Source of the DNA: Pyrocephalus nanus
Lineage: Eukaryota; Chordata; Aves; Passeriformes; Tyrannidae
Reading direction: 5' to 3'
Assembly: GCA_038380795.1 (NCBI GenBank)
Contig: CM076266.1
Span: 13,042,001 to 13,106,000, forward strand
Length of the DNA stretch: 64,000 nt
This document shows, one piece after another, positions 1 to 12,189 of this stretch; position 1 is the first letter of the stretch, and each line of letters opens with the position of its first letter. The notes beneath the pieces were generated by a model, which saw only the letters and a list, made by a program, of their open reading frames with translations, was not told the origin of the DNA and ran no database searches. The position numbers were made by a program, and so were the translations under genes.

Positions 1-2017
1 TTCTTCTTCTGTTCATCACTTCTAAATGCCAGTTTCAGATCTGCTCCTTGTTGCAGATCAGCCCCTGCACTACTGCCCCAACTCCCTGCTTCCTTATTAC
101 CTGGGTTTCACCCCTTTCTCTTAGAGGAAAGTGTAATTTTTATTTTCCTCCCAAATGTTTCAGCAGCAGGCAGGATAACATAAAGTAGGTTTCCTTTTTA
201 ACTGTGACAGTACACAAGATGTGCACAGCAAACTGGAACAAACCAACTGGCTCTATCAGAGTCCCTGGTATGGGCCAAAATAATATATTTCTTTCATCGT
301 GATTCCCATTTGTGACCTCACGCTGTCTAAGAACTCTGGATGCAATGTTTGTACTGTCAGATGTCAGCAATGCAGTGGCATGGGAAGGATACCAAAAGGT
401 TTTCTTAATAATGTGCTAGAAGAAAACAGGCATATTAGGGTGAGATTCATTCAACAAATTTGAAATGCTTGGTTTAGGGTGAGATATGTAAAATCTTACT
501 TTTAAGGTAGTGAGTCTTTGGGAGTTTAGGGGGAGTGTTTGGAACCACTACATTGACTTGATTTCTCCAAAGCAACCCAGCTTTGTAAATCAAAAGCAAA
601 AATTGTATGGCAGATATTTACTTCTAGGAGACTTACAAAATTGAGGGGTTAGTTCCTCCTCTTGATTATGGCAGGGTTATATTAATTGCCTAAATAGTTA
701 AGGGCACAGTCCTCTGTAAGGAATGATGAAAAATACTAGCAGTAAGTAAAGAATTCATTAAGAGAATGAGAGAAATATTTTAGGACATATTTTAAATCCT
801 GCAGTTTTGGAAAACAAACTACTCATAATCTTTATATGCTTCATGTTTTTCTTCAATAGTATTATCTGCTCTTCTAATCAGAACAAGTGAAAAATCCAGC
901 TAAAACCAGCTAAAAATTCCCAACCTGGCTCTTTTTCTTTAATCTTCCTAAAACTGCAAGTTATTGTGTTGGACAGCTTGGAAGTTCCCACTCACTAAGG
1001 CTCTGTAACCTCATGAAAGTAATCCTCTGCAGAAAATGGAATAATTTCTCACTATTATGCCGTCCTCAGGTTACAGAAGCAGCCACATGCATATTTCCCT
1101 GTAACTCTCTTAGACATCAGTACTATCTGTCTTAAGTTCATTGAATAAGGAAGGGTAGGGGAGCATTTGCATTGATTTTTCTTGGAAGTTTGTGTGATAA
1201 ATTTATAAGTCTCTATAGTTCTCCCATTAATGTCATACTGGGATCTTCATAACTCATTCTGTATGACACAGAAAGTTATCATAGGCTTGAAGCTGGTAAC
1301 ACCATATTGAACTAAAAATCGAGAAATACAAAGATTTATCATAGATACTCCTCCTATATTGCTGTCCTGATTGTCTCAAAGATATCAGCTTCAAAAACTT
1401 TAATTTCAGAAGAAGTCTAAAGCACCGTGGGCTTTGCTGTGCTAATTAGGAAAGTTAGACTTACATATAACCAACTCTTCAACCAGTAAAAAGAAAGAGA
1501 GAGAAAAGTAACATTAAAATCCTCCCTGGCTTGTATATTAGCAGTAACTGCATAGGACAAGAAAACTAGTCTTTTGCCCTATAAAAGCTTCCTATGGTTG
1601 TTTTGCTAAGAGTAGAGTTTCTCTTCAGCTATTACAAATTAACTGCTTGAAGAGCTCTTCAGCTCAACCCCAATCCCTGCAGACTCAGTTTTCCTTAATG
1701 CCTTCTGAATTTTTGGATTTCCTGTGTCCTTTTTAAAGACAGGTCTTCACAATATTGGTAGGTGCAGTCTGTGTTAGCTTCTTCTCATGGTGTCATATGC
1801 TGCACCTTGAACCTGCTGCTGTGTGACTCAGTTTTCTTCACACAGTGTGTAGGGGATTGCAAAGAACAAATGAGGGACTTCGGGAAAGAGTGCTTAGCAA
1901 AAGAGTATAGAGACACAATAATGTACAAGAGTAATACTCTGACATGTCCTGGCAGCATTTGCAGGCTAAGAGACTTCCCCCACTGAAGACTGATTGAGGA
2001 CAATTGTTTCTAATATA
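1..2017. other. AT-rich non-coding DNA, nothing recognised
   Basis: I see no coding region, RNA gene or mobile element here. Open frames are at most about 80 codons and occur on both strands without any domain I recognise. The only local structure is a perfect 10-base direct repeat (CCAGCTAAAA twice in tandem) at 896-915. An octamer-like ATTTGCAT lies near 1166, which is expected by chance in DNA this AT-rich. A small exon, lncRNA or enhancer cannot be excluded. Confidence 0.6.
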
Positions 2018-2034
2018 TGTGTGTGTGTGTGTGT
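2018..2034. repeat. (TG)n microsatellite
   Basis: An uninterrupted TG dinucleotide run of about 8.5 units. It is followed by an alternating purine-pyrimidine stretch (ATGCACACATGCATATGCAT) that runs to about 2057. Alternating tracts of this kind can adopt Z-DNA and are often length-polymorphic. No function is implied. Confidence 0.9.
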
Positions 2035-4173
2035 TTATGCACACATGCATATGCATAGAAATATAGAATCCACTCATATTTTTGACTTCTCTAGCAGTTT
2101 TCTGTTAAAAAGTTCCATGTATTGTTTTGTCTGCTTCTTTCTACACTATAATTTCAGTACTTTTCACTAGCTCTTTATGTAAAAAACAGTAGATCATTTT
2201 CCATTCCCTTCTCTGTTACTAATTTTCTAGCCCTCTCTCATATCCCTACTGCCTCTCTTCTCTGAAATAAAACCTCTTAATCTATTTAGTGTATCTTAGA
2301 GATACATGTAACAGGTCATAAACTGTTATCTGTTAGATAAACAGATCATAGAGAACTGTTTCATATTTATTGCCATACTTCTTTTTCTTCTCTATAAATA
2401 TTCTTGCTCTCGTCTATGGGTTTTTCAGGGGGGATATCAAAACTGTTGGCAGTGTTTAATATATGGGTTCACCACTGATCTAAAAAAAACCCCATAGATC
2501 TGTGTTCTGATTTTCTGCTCTCTGCCTCCTTCCTTACAGAAGAAACCGTCACAAAACCAGCATGCTGAGAAGGATCTGTTCAGAGATAGCTGGTAGGAAA
2601 TGCTCAGAGCAAGGAGATGCCACCACTAAATCCCGCCCTTCTCTGGTGTTTTAGGAGCTCCAGATCAGGATTAAAAAATACAAAAACATCTCATGAGGAG
2701 CCCTCCATGGCATCATATACAAAATACTGCATGGTATGCAGACCACTCGCTGGATCTGGAAGAGCCCTGGTCCAATGTACCCCTTTCTGCTGGTGATTCC
2801 AAGCCACTCTTCTCAGCTCCTTAGGAGCACTCATACAGGTGAACCTACAGGTGCATCTCCTCCCAGGTCACATCTTGTCTGACAGGAGAAGCATCTGACC
2901 TTCCCCTGGTTCAGTGGGTCCTGGAGGGTTTTCTGTAAGTAGAACAGCTTTAAAACAAGGGACAGAGAGTGTCTTCTCTTCAAACAGGAGCAGTAATAGG
3001 GCACTCTTCAAAGCTAAGAAACTTGGATTTAAATCCACAGAATTTAGGAACTTAACTGAGGTTTTCAGTATGCCAGTCAAAAGCTCCAACTTGTGAGCTG
3101 CTATACAAAGGGAAAAGAGTGTTCAGAGTTTCAAGTTTTTTTAAAAGATTGGGGACTGGGGGGGGGGGGGGGGTTGGAAATGCCAAAGTGAAAACAGTTG
3201 CTCCACTTTTAAAGCCCCTGGTCTATCAGGCTTTTTGCTATAACAGGAACTCTATAAGATGCCCTAAGCTCAAATGCTGTAGTATTCAGAAGTTATTCTT
3301 TATTCCTGAAATTCTCAACTTAAAAGATTATATTTTGTAAATTTCTATGAATAAAAATGGACAACTGTACATCCCGCAGTGACAAGAAAACCAAGACATT
3401 CTTTCCTATTTTTCCTGGCACACATAGGCTTCAGAACTGAGATTTCTAACACAGTATAGCAGCACAAAAATAGGAGAGTTTTATCCAACACATTGCAGAA
3501 TCTAGCAACAGGGAAAGACAGGAATTTTTTTTGCCTTTTTTTTCCCCTTGCTTTGTTGGTAAATTTTTCCTCTAGATATTGGAAAAGAACAGAGTGAAAG
3601 GAAAGGTAGGTTTGAATTCAGAAGAAATGAAGCTTTGATCTTAAAGAAGTTAAAAATCAGAGCGCAGAGAGTACACATATCACTAGGTCAGGGGAAGTGA
3701 TGTCACAGTCATAATGAGCAACAACAATGCTTCTGAAAAAAAAAGCTTCAAAAAATGCCTTCTAGATATTACATCAAGGGGTATGTTTGCATGTTAACTG
3801 CCTCCAAGCCATCTTTTATATTAAACTGCTTTACGTGCGAGACTTCCAGATCATTTGCAGGGCAAGTGCTTAGGAAAGTAGGGGCTTTCCAAGCGTCTGA
3901 AAAGATTGTCTGACTGATTGTCTGTCTACAGGTTTCTTTTAAAGCTATTTTAAGTATATGATCCCGTCCCAGCTATTTAACTCAGGAACCTGCCAATCAC
4001 ACACTGCCTAATTGAACCCTCGGATACTGTAGGATTGCAAGCCACAAAGAATATGAACAAAAATGTGAAGAAAGAGTTTTCTGCTGTGATTTCATTCTTC
4101 AAACCCAATTTGAAGAGGTCATATTTCAGATTGCACAACCCCTTTGAGACCCAGGGACTAAACTGGGACAATC
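2035..4173. other. Non-coding DNA, nothing recognised apart from a G run
   Basis: No gene or mobile element is recognisable. Open frames are 60-80 codons and overlap antisense frames, with no conserved domain. A slightly GC-richer part at about 2560-2900 did not match any repeat family I know. The notable local feature, the poly-G run at 3158-3173, is listed separately. Confidence 0.55.
3158..3173 (+). repeat. Poly-G homopolymer (16 G), G-quadruplex-prone
   Basis: Sixteen consecutive G residues, preceded four bases earlier by GGGG and followed by TTGG. Together these allow several G-quadruplex registers on the plus strand and an i-motif on the minus strand. Long G homopolymers are much rarer than A/T runs in bird DNA and are prone to length error in sequencing, so the exact length is uncertain. 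Confidence 0.85.
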
Positions 4174-4193
4174 AAAAAAAAAAAAAAAAAAAA
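4174..4193 (+). repeat. Poly-A run (20 A)
   Basis: Twenty consecutive A residues. There is no AATAAA signal just upstream and no identifiable retroposed body or target-site duplication. It is more likely a simple homopolymer than the tail of a retrogene. Confidence 0.85.
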
Positions 4194-4750
4194 GCTAATT
4201 TTTTTTCTGATTTTGAAAGGCAAGAGAAGGTCTTTAATACCAGTTAGTTGCTGGGGCTGATAGCAAGGTTTGAGGGTGGGGAAAGGACAATGCAAACTGA
4301 AAAAGGGAGACATAAGTCAGTTTTTGTACTGCTGGGCTAATAAATGGATGACTGACTGACTGTATGACATACCCTTCAGAGACACTTGCGATCCTGCTTT
4401 CTCTTGTTTGATTTTTTTGTTCTTCAAAGAGAAAATATGGGAAACCAAACAGAATTAGGAGCTAAATAAGGGCAAATATGTCTGGAATACATTTAACAAA
4501 GGACTAGAAATAAACTGTGTATTTCACAACGATTGGACTGTGGTTCAAAGCCAAAGCCCTCTGAGGTTAAGTGAAAACCTCCTTGATTTCAACATGCTCT
4601 ATGTCAGAACCTAAAGCTCAGTGTTTTACAGAAATGAGAGTGGCAGTATGTATCTTGGCACATATTAAAGAAATTTAAACTACTTATTTAATCAGCATAC
4701 ACTTGGGTTTACATTGTCGCCATCTTCATTGATTGACTTCATAAACATGT

Positions 4751-4833
4751 GTGGCCTCAGCTTGTGTAAAACCTTAGGACTCCACCAACTCCAGTGGAGC
4801 AGTGACAGTTTATGTCAGCAGAGAGATCTGAAC
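4751..4833. repeat. Relic of an ancient palindromic amniote repeat
   Basis: The order CCTCAGCTTGTGTAAA, then ACTCCAGTGGAGC, then TTTATGTCAGCAGAGAGATCTG resembles a widespread reptile and bird repeat. As I recall it, that repeat has two near-complementary arms around a centre like CATTGACTTCAATGG and ends in GAGGATCTGGCCC. The arms have decayed but remain roughly complementary (AGCTTGTGTAAA on the left, TTTATGTCAGC on the right). I do not know the family name with certainty. The call rests on remembered consensus, not alignment. Confidence 0.45.
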
Positions 4834-5339
4834 TGTAAAGGAGAGTGGACTTTACACAGTATATGGTCATCATGCTCTTAAATAGTACGAAATATGACTG
4901 AGCAGGTTCATAATATGAGCTGAAGAGCAGTTACTCTAAGGAAGAAAAAGCATCTGACCACATATGCTTATGCAGCAGGTGGTTTGCAATCTTGATCACC
5001 CCCAAACGTTGTCAGAAGTATGCCTGGTAGCCTCTTTGATATTTAAGGTAAGTGAGTGCTAATTCTACTGACCTTATTTGCAGAACTTCCTCCATCCTGA
5101 AAGCATTAGTGACTGTCAGGCTGCACACTTTACATAGCTGTCTACTGGATGCTTTATTTTTAGTGATTTTTTTTTCTTACCTGAGGCATTTCAGTCATGT
5201 AACTTCAGCAATCAATTTTGGCCCACAGCAGCACACGCCTCAGTCACAGAGAAGCAAGTATTTACATGCAATCTTGCTAATAAAGCACCAGGGAGAAGAG
5301 TGAGTCCACAAAATCTTAACAGATTCGAATCGGAGTTGA

Positions 5340-5620
5340 ACCATCACACAGTCAGCTAAATTATTGGCCCTGTAATTAGCCTTTTTGGAGGTCTCTTAAT
5401 TGTTAATCCCTTTGCTGATTACAATTGCTTTACTGAATCTAAACAAACCCTTTTTTTTAAGAAATAATCATGCAATTCTAATGGTTACAGAAAAATAAAA
5501 TAAAAAATAGGGAAACTACTTTGTTTGAGGCCTAATTTAGATTAGGCTCTGTTGGAAAAAATTAATCTTGGGAACAGTATTTTTTGCAGCATTTTTTTGT
5601 GAGAGCACTGAATTGCAAGG
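5340..5620. promoter_or_regulatory. Candidate cis-regulatory stretch rich in homeodomain motifs
   Basis: This segment packs homeodomain-type core motifs: TAATTA at 5373-5378, TTAATTG at 5397-5403, TAATCC (OTX/bicoid type) at 5404-5409, GATTA at 5417-5421, and the short palindrome CCTAAT-TTAG-ATTAGG at 5531-5546. An ACAATTG site at 5421-5427 could serve SOX or homeodomain factors. Dense, varied motifs in a non-repetitive AT-rich region are typical of conserved developmental enhancers, but such motifs also arise by chance at this base composition. Conservation was not tested. Confidence 0.25.
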
Positions 5621-7415
5621 CTGGGAGAGGTTAATATTTCATTTATGCAGTGTATGCAAAGCAGTTATATTTAAAAATTCACTAGATTGGGAGTATTCAC
5701 TGCATATGGAGAGTAAATCAGTGCCAAATAAGAACTGGATCCATGCCAGGAAAGAGAGCCAGGGGTTAGGCATCTGCAAAGTGTTGGAAAGGATGAAGAC
5801 AAACGTAAAACACTTCGATTCATTGCACATCTAGGTGATTTTCTAGCCGTTCATGTAGATCTAGCTTTCCAGACCAAAACCACTGTATCTAAGGATAGAC
5901 ATTTTCATATTTTGCAACTCACAGATAACTATTTCATCTTATAAGGACTGACTTTAACCTGAACATATAGCACCGAAATATGCAGGGTCTTATCTGACCC
6001 AGTTTGGGATTAAAAAAAATGTCATCCAGGTGTCTGGGACTTCCAACACGAACAGGAATTACCTCATTATCCCACAGCACTAGCCCCATCAGATAAAGAA
6101 GAGTATAGGGGGGAAGGACGTGGAAACATGAGAACAGATGAAAGGAACTCAGGAGAAGAAAAAACATGTTGAGTCTTAATTGAGCTTGGAGAGGATGCAG
6201 GAGGAGTAAAACATAGTTGGCTGGGTTATGATTTATTCTCTCTAGTGATCTATGTTTGCAGTGGATTGAAACGTGCTCTTGTTCCTAATATATATTTTAT
6301 TCCTGGTTTATCAAGTGTGAAGCCAAGGATGAACAAGTTCTGGGCAAAGCATGACCCTTCTTTAGAACCAATCTTATCAAGAATTACTTTGTAAAGCCCA
6401 GTGAGCATGTTAACATTTTCCAAGCTGTTACACATCATTCTACCTTTAGCCTCAGTTGGTTTAGTGTGTTACAATAAACATTTAAATGCATTAAACTTTA
6501 TATAAACTCTTACATGCACAACATGCAATCTTGATGCCCAGTGCTTCACCAAGAAATCGTCACTGAGCACAAGAAGAGAATTTGAGGTTAAATTTGGAAA
6601 GAGAAAAAGAAGAGCGGAACCAGATATACAAATCAGTGGAAATACAATCCTCTTTCTCTTTCTCCATTCACCCACAAAAGTAAGGAGGGATGACCAAGTT
6701 TGGAGAGGTAGAAGGAGAGAACCAACATAATGAACAGAGATCACTGGTAACATGTCTCCAAGGATTCATAAATATAACTGTTAAACCAGACTTTGTGCTT
6801 TGATTCCTATTTGTGGAATATTTTGCTGGCTTTAAGAGAATTTCTGTAGATTCCATGTTTACATATACGTTTAAAATTCCATATTCATATGTACAGATAT
6901 GTATAATCTTTTCTACAAACTACTTTGTGGAGTGTTGAGGCTCCAGCAGGCTCCAGCAGTATATATGAGTATTTAGAATGCCATCACAATTAGCCCTGAT
7001 GATAAAAATGAAAGGAGTGTTTGAAACTAGCCCAATACGCCTAAGTGTCCAGTTGCCCCTGGGAAAGCAAGTGTGTAATAAAATGTCATCTTTGAAATAC
7101 AGCTCTCTATCTCTTACACACAGCTGAAAAACTGCCACTTCAGCAATGAAGCATGACAGCTGCTCAGAAGCATTCTGTGTCTCTACATGCTTTTTCTCTT
7201 CACTTGGTTATGATGCCCTCAGTAACTGTGCCCTTATGGAACTTTTAGCTAAAAGTATTTTAACTTGGGAGAATTGCATGACACATAGCTATCAAATGAT
7301 CCATTGCTATAACACATATTTTTTCCCATGATCACCAAATTCATAATTTTATACACCCAAAAAAAAAAAAAATCTCTTTCATCTGGATATACGTCTCAAA
7401 GTCCACATAAGTATT

Positions 7416-7444
7416 TAATGTCATTAATATATTAATGTCATTAA
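7416..7444. repeat. Short direct repeat enclosing a 16-bp perfect palindrome
   Basis: TAATGTCATTAA occurs at 7416-7427 and again at 7433-7444. Between and overlapping them is a perfect palindrome, CATTAATATATTAATG, at 7422-7437. It could extrude a small cruciform or be a paired homeodomain site (ATTA cores). In AT-rich DNA this may be a chance product of a tandem duplication. Confidence 0.6.
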
Positions 7445-8128
7445 CACTCCAATTTTTTTAGTCCTTCTTCATGATTAAAATAGAAGGGAAAGAAAACCAA
7501 AAACAATCTACAGAATCAATAAGTTGCCTATAGCGAACTTCAGGCAGTTACCAATACTTTACTGTTTCAGTATTACTTTACAGGGAACCAAAAGTAAATG
7601 CATTAAAAGAGGAACCATCAGCATCTTTTTTATTTCTCATCCCAGAATATCAGCCCTCATTTTACTTTTTTAAATTGCAAGAACTTTTTAAGTTCTTAGC
7701 CTTTGCTTTAGTTGAGGAGAGCATCCTCAGCTAAGTATAGCAGCATCTGTACAACACCAGCTACCTTTGTCTGAAGAAAATGTATTAAATGTTCTAGGAC
7801 ACTGGTCTGGCCCGATCATGCATTCCTCAATGATCCAATACCCAGGAAAGACACATAAAAAGATGCATAATCCAATTAATTATGGAAGTAGCACAAATTA
7901 GTGAAGGCCAGTATAAAAGCATGGCACAAACCCTTAGGAGAAATATTTCGATGGGCTCAGGAGCATGCCTGTGACAGAATTTGAAAGAGAAATAAAACAT
8001 CATGAGAAGAGACTTTTAAGTGCTTTATTAACAAGTTAAAAATGAAGGTAATAGTTAACAACAAAATACAGTTAATTACTAGCAAGTGGATTGAAGCATT
8101 GACTCTAAGACAGGATTTGGGGAACGAA

Positions 8129-8220
8129 CTTATGTCTTTTATTAGACTGACTAATTGACTAATTTAGTTGTAAAAAAAAAAAAAAAAAAAAAAAAAAGTC
8201 TTCAGGAACACAAACCCTGC
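8129..8220 (+). repeat. Probable decayed ancient amniote repeat containing a 26-base poly-A
   Basis: The order ACTTATGTCTTTTATTAGAC, TTTAGTTG, an A run (8172-8197) and GTCTTCAGGAACACA resembles an old repeat found across reptile and bird genomes. The motif I recall from that repeat is CTTTTATTAGACCAACT followed later by CTTCAGG and ACACA. The family name is not certain to me. The long A run is probably a secondary expansion of an original short A tract (TTGGAAAAA in the form I recall). Confidence 0.35.
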
Positions 8221-11200
8221 TCCAGAGACAGATTGTCTATTTTCCAACTTTATCAATTGGATTAATAAAAGAGAGTGCCTTTTTCCCACAGCATTTCCTT
8301 GCTTATACTCATAGGCTATCATAGTCACAGCATTATCACTATATCTTGGAAGTGTTACATGATCTTTTTGGTTTAGCCTTTGCTTAAAAGATCAGTTTTA
8401 ATGGTATAGTCAACCCCATTAAAATCATAAATAGAAGAGTGAAAGTCAGGATAAAAAAAGTGAAATAATCATGTAGAATCTACATAGATAATGTTGTAGT
8501 TTTCCAGTTGGCTAGGTTGGGTGTAATTCAGTGCTGAGAAAACAGAAAACAATTTGTAGCCACTAGCAATTGTCTTTAGCAACTTGAGGAATACAGGTTC
8601 CAGAACAAATATTTACTTACTTTCAACATGTCAAAAGAAGAAGAGAGCCTCACTTCAGTTACCAGAAAAATATCAGAACAAATAATGAAAAGGTTTGTTT
8701 TTAAGAATCTTGAATATAACCAGTATGTAAGAGACAAGATGAATTTTAATAAATAAATCATGTCAGAGCAAATTCATTTCTAAGATAAGAGGGTTTAAGG
8801 ACAGAGGAGACTAAATACTGTCATGCATTTGGATTCTGGCTTTTGACATCTCACAGGGCATTCGCGTAGACAAGCAGATTTAAGGTAGTTATTTGTGAAA
8901 TCCCATTCACAGAATTAGTCATCAATAGTTATCAATGATTCATTTTCAAATGAGCAAGACACATCAGGTCAGGTTCTGCAGGAACCTGTATGACATATTC
9001 ATTAATGAACTGGTAGATGATTAAAATGCTTTTTGTATTTTAAAATACACTATAAAGACTTCAAACCCTTCAGAGTGCAGAATGTACACTTTAAATGATG
9101 TTGGTGAACAGCAGAAATCTGAATCCAGCTAAGCAATTAATTCACAAATGCATGCACAAGAAAAATTACCTGAACAAATATAAAATGGAGAATGACTAAT
9201 CAGACAAACAGTGTAGAAAAGAATCTGGCAATTAGAATAGATCACAAACAAGCAATAAAATCATACTCTTGTATAAGAAGCAATCATGCTGGGTTAGGGG
9301 AAATTAGTACATTTTATATTAAACACAAAATATTCCTTCTGCTCTACTCAGAGCTGGTAATTCTTTACCTGGATCCCTGTGATTACTGCGTGTTATCACA
9401 TGTCAGGATGATACAATACATCGACCAGCCGGAGAAAGTTCCAGAAACAGAAATAAGAGTGAACTTAAGGGAAAAAAGGTTATCCAGCATAAGACTTTGC
9501 AAGAACTGAGCTTGCTTGATCCAGGAGGGGGAAAACTAGGAGAAGATTTGATAACAGTTCTCAAATTTTCAGGATTCCTCATGACAGCAGATAATGAATT
9601 GTTTTCCAGAATCTCTGAAAAATAGAAAGTATTGCAATAAAGAAGAACTAGGTTAGAGGTGGGAGAAATAATTCAGTGTGAAAGGCAGACTAAGCAATGA
9701 GTAATAGACCTACAGAGATTTTTCCTGATTGTTAGAAATTTTAAGGAGGAGCAAGACAAACAGTGAGGACTGGTTTTCTGTATCGATCCTGTTTTGGAGC
9801 ACACTTTTGATTTCGTATATCTCATAAATATTGCATAAAAAGTATTATAATCAAACACTATACAACTTTCTACACTTGCTCTATTGCATAGACTCTGGTG
9901 CTAAACATATATCTCTATTATGAGTGTTATAATGTAAGCTGAGTCTGAAAAATGAAAGTAAATTGAATGCCATAAACAAGGATTCAAAATTCTTTTAAGC
10001 ATCATTCTAGTTACTACTGCAGAGGAATGGAAAGTGAAAATACCCACACTTTTCACAGATTTTTCACAGTATACCACTACTTTATGTCCAAATATTTCAT
10101 TGATTCAAAGATATTAGAGTTTAATTATTCATTACACCCACAAAAGATGAATGCCTTTGTGAGTAGTCCATATTGCATTGGCTTCTAAGGTTGCTGCATG
10201 CATGCTCAACAGTTTTCTGTTTTTCCATATCAAAATGTAAATAAAATCAATTTCTGCACAATGTAGCTCTGACATGACTGTTCTTTCAGAGGTGTCAATT
10301 CTTATCACTTTCTTTCCCACTCTGAACTTTTTAGTAGGTCATTAGTTATGTACTGCTGTTGATTATATTTGTATCATAAAAGCATGATTATCAACTAGCC
10401 TACAGGTTGGATATATGTATCAGCATACCATATGAAGGCAAATCCTTTAAGCAGTCTCAATGACACTCCTCTAAGTTACTCAGAGAGCTCAAATAACAAA
10501 AATTATATCTTGGGGTATTAAGAGGGAAAGTGGTCCCCATCCTCTCTGACATAACTATATTCAAATAGTGTCTACTTTGCTGTAGCTTCCAATTCTTTGT
10601 CACTTCTTATCTTAATATTTCTGAGGAATAAGAGAGGAATGTTTATTTAAGCCTATGATGTCTTTCTTTTCCAGTGACTTAATAGCACACGAGCACTGTT
10701 AAACAGACCTCTCCATCTGAGTGGAGAAGTTATGCCAAAACCAAGAGAAATTCTGCACACAAAGGTAGGGAGGACTAAGTCCAAGAACAGTGAGAAGGCA
10801 ATATGTTGAGCTTACCCTCACTACTCAGAACTATGTCTGAAAGTCCTTCTCTTTCATAAAACACACTTCCTCTTCTTAAAATAATGGGGAATAACAAAGA
10901 ACAGCTGTTGTTAAAAACAGCTAATGTTTCACCTGTCCCTGTTGCTGTGCACTCAGAAGTCATTCACACAATTTTACTCACAATAGCAAATACAGACTAA
11001 AAAAAAGCATTCACAAGATCACACTTGTGAGCATGGATGTGAGCATGTGAGCACTTAGAAAAAAACCTATGTATCTAATAAATAATATTTTTTAATGAAA
11101 GTGAGCTACTAGGGACTCCTCAAAAGCTACTAGGGACTATTTCAGAAAGTTGCTCTACTTCATCAGCAGGATTCTCAAAAATCAATGTAATCAAAAATAA

Positions 11201-12189
11201 TATTTGAGAGAGGTTTTAAAGTTGTTTTTAAAAACAAGTACACATACTTTCTGACAGGAAAGAGAAAGCATGTGGTGAGCTGTACAAAACCACAACTTAC
11301 TGCTGCTCTGATCATTATAACCTGTTCCCAGTTACTGGACCACATGCCACAGCAGCTGACAAGGTCCAGGAATAATTGTGTTGGAGCTTTAGAGCTGCCT
11401 CTAAGTTTGTCACATTGCTAGATTGCCCTTGTGTTATTTGTCTTCCTCATCCTTCATAATTCCATTTCGTTTCCTTTCAACATTTTTTTTCTATAATTTG
11501 TCTGGGTTTTATCTGGTTCTTATCCATTCATGGACAACTGTCCACTCAAATCCCATATAAATCCTAGACACATAAGGTGTATATAGCAGACCTTCAGGCT
11601 GCAAGTGCAGGTTTTGCTAAAGTGGGTAGATGGATTTAAGAAGCACACGCCTGCTGGCATTGAAAATGCATACCTGAAACACACCCTGCACACAGTCTGA
11701 AGCCTTCACAAATGCATACCACACCCCCTTAGCCAAGTACCCATTTCCTAGTACAAATATAATGCCCTTTTTTTTCTGACTAGATCCTAGTTCAATCTGG
11801 AAAACTCAGACTTGGTCCCACATTTCATGTGCTCTGTTCAAGTCAGGAAATCTTGGTGGGCTGTCTGGAAGCAACTTAAGGACAGAGATGGATTTGGTTT
11901 GAATTTTGTATTCTGTCACTGAGACAAAAACAGAACTCTCGCTTTTAGGGGGTACTTGTGTCTATGCCACTTGGACAGAAAGCTCCTGAGAGTGTCCAGA
12001 AAATCCTGCATGCCTGCACACCAAATGTGTTTGAGTCATTCCCAGCATATATAACTGTACCTCCTATGGGTATGCACTGAGAAAATCCTGGAGCACGGGT
12101 TTTGCAGTGGGCAACAAGTCAACCATCACTCCTCCCATTTTACACACTCTGTAGATGATATGAGCCTACTGTGCAACCCTATATAAGAC
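8221..12189. other. AT-rich non-coding DNA, nothing recognised
   Basis: No gene or known mobile element. Two small local duplications are present. AGCTACTAGGGACT occurs at 11104-11117 and 11125-11138. A TGTGAGCATG-like unit is repeated about three times at 11026-11053. Open frames reach 105 codons (9192-9509, plus strand), with no domain I recognise and composition like the surrounding DNA. Confidence 0.55.

Larger units (their letters stand above)
4834..8128. other. Non-coding DNA with a candidate regulatory stretch, no gene recognised
   Basis: No coding region, RNA gene or recognised mobile element. Contents seen are a homeodomain-motif-rich segment (5340-5620, listed separately), a tandem CTCCAGCAG pair at 6941-6958, a 14-base A run at 7359-7372, and a short palindrome with direct repeats at 7416-7444. 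Open frames are at most about 94 codons and lack recognisable domains. Confidence 0.5.

Noticed and set aside
3684..3707. CRE/AP-1-like TGATGTCA motif
   Set aside because: A single short motif with no neighbouring sites. Expected by chance.
4174..4193. Poly-A considered as a retrogene tail
   Set aside because: No polyadenylation signal, no retrogene body and no flanking duplication upstream.
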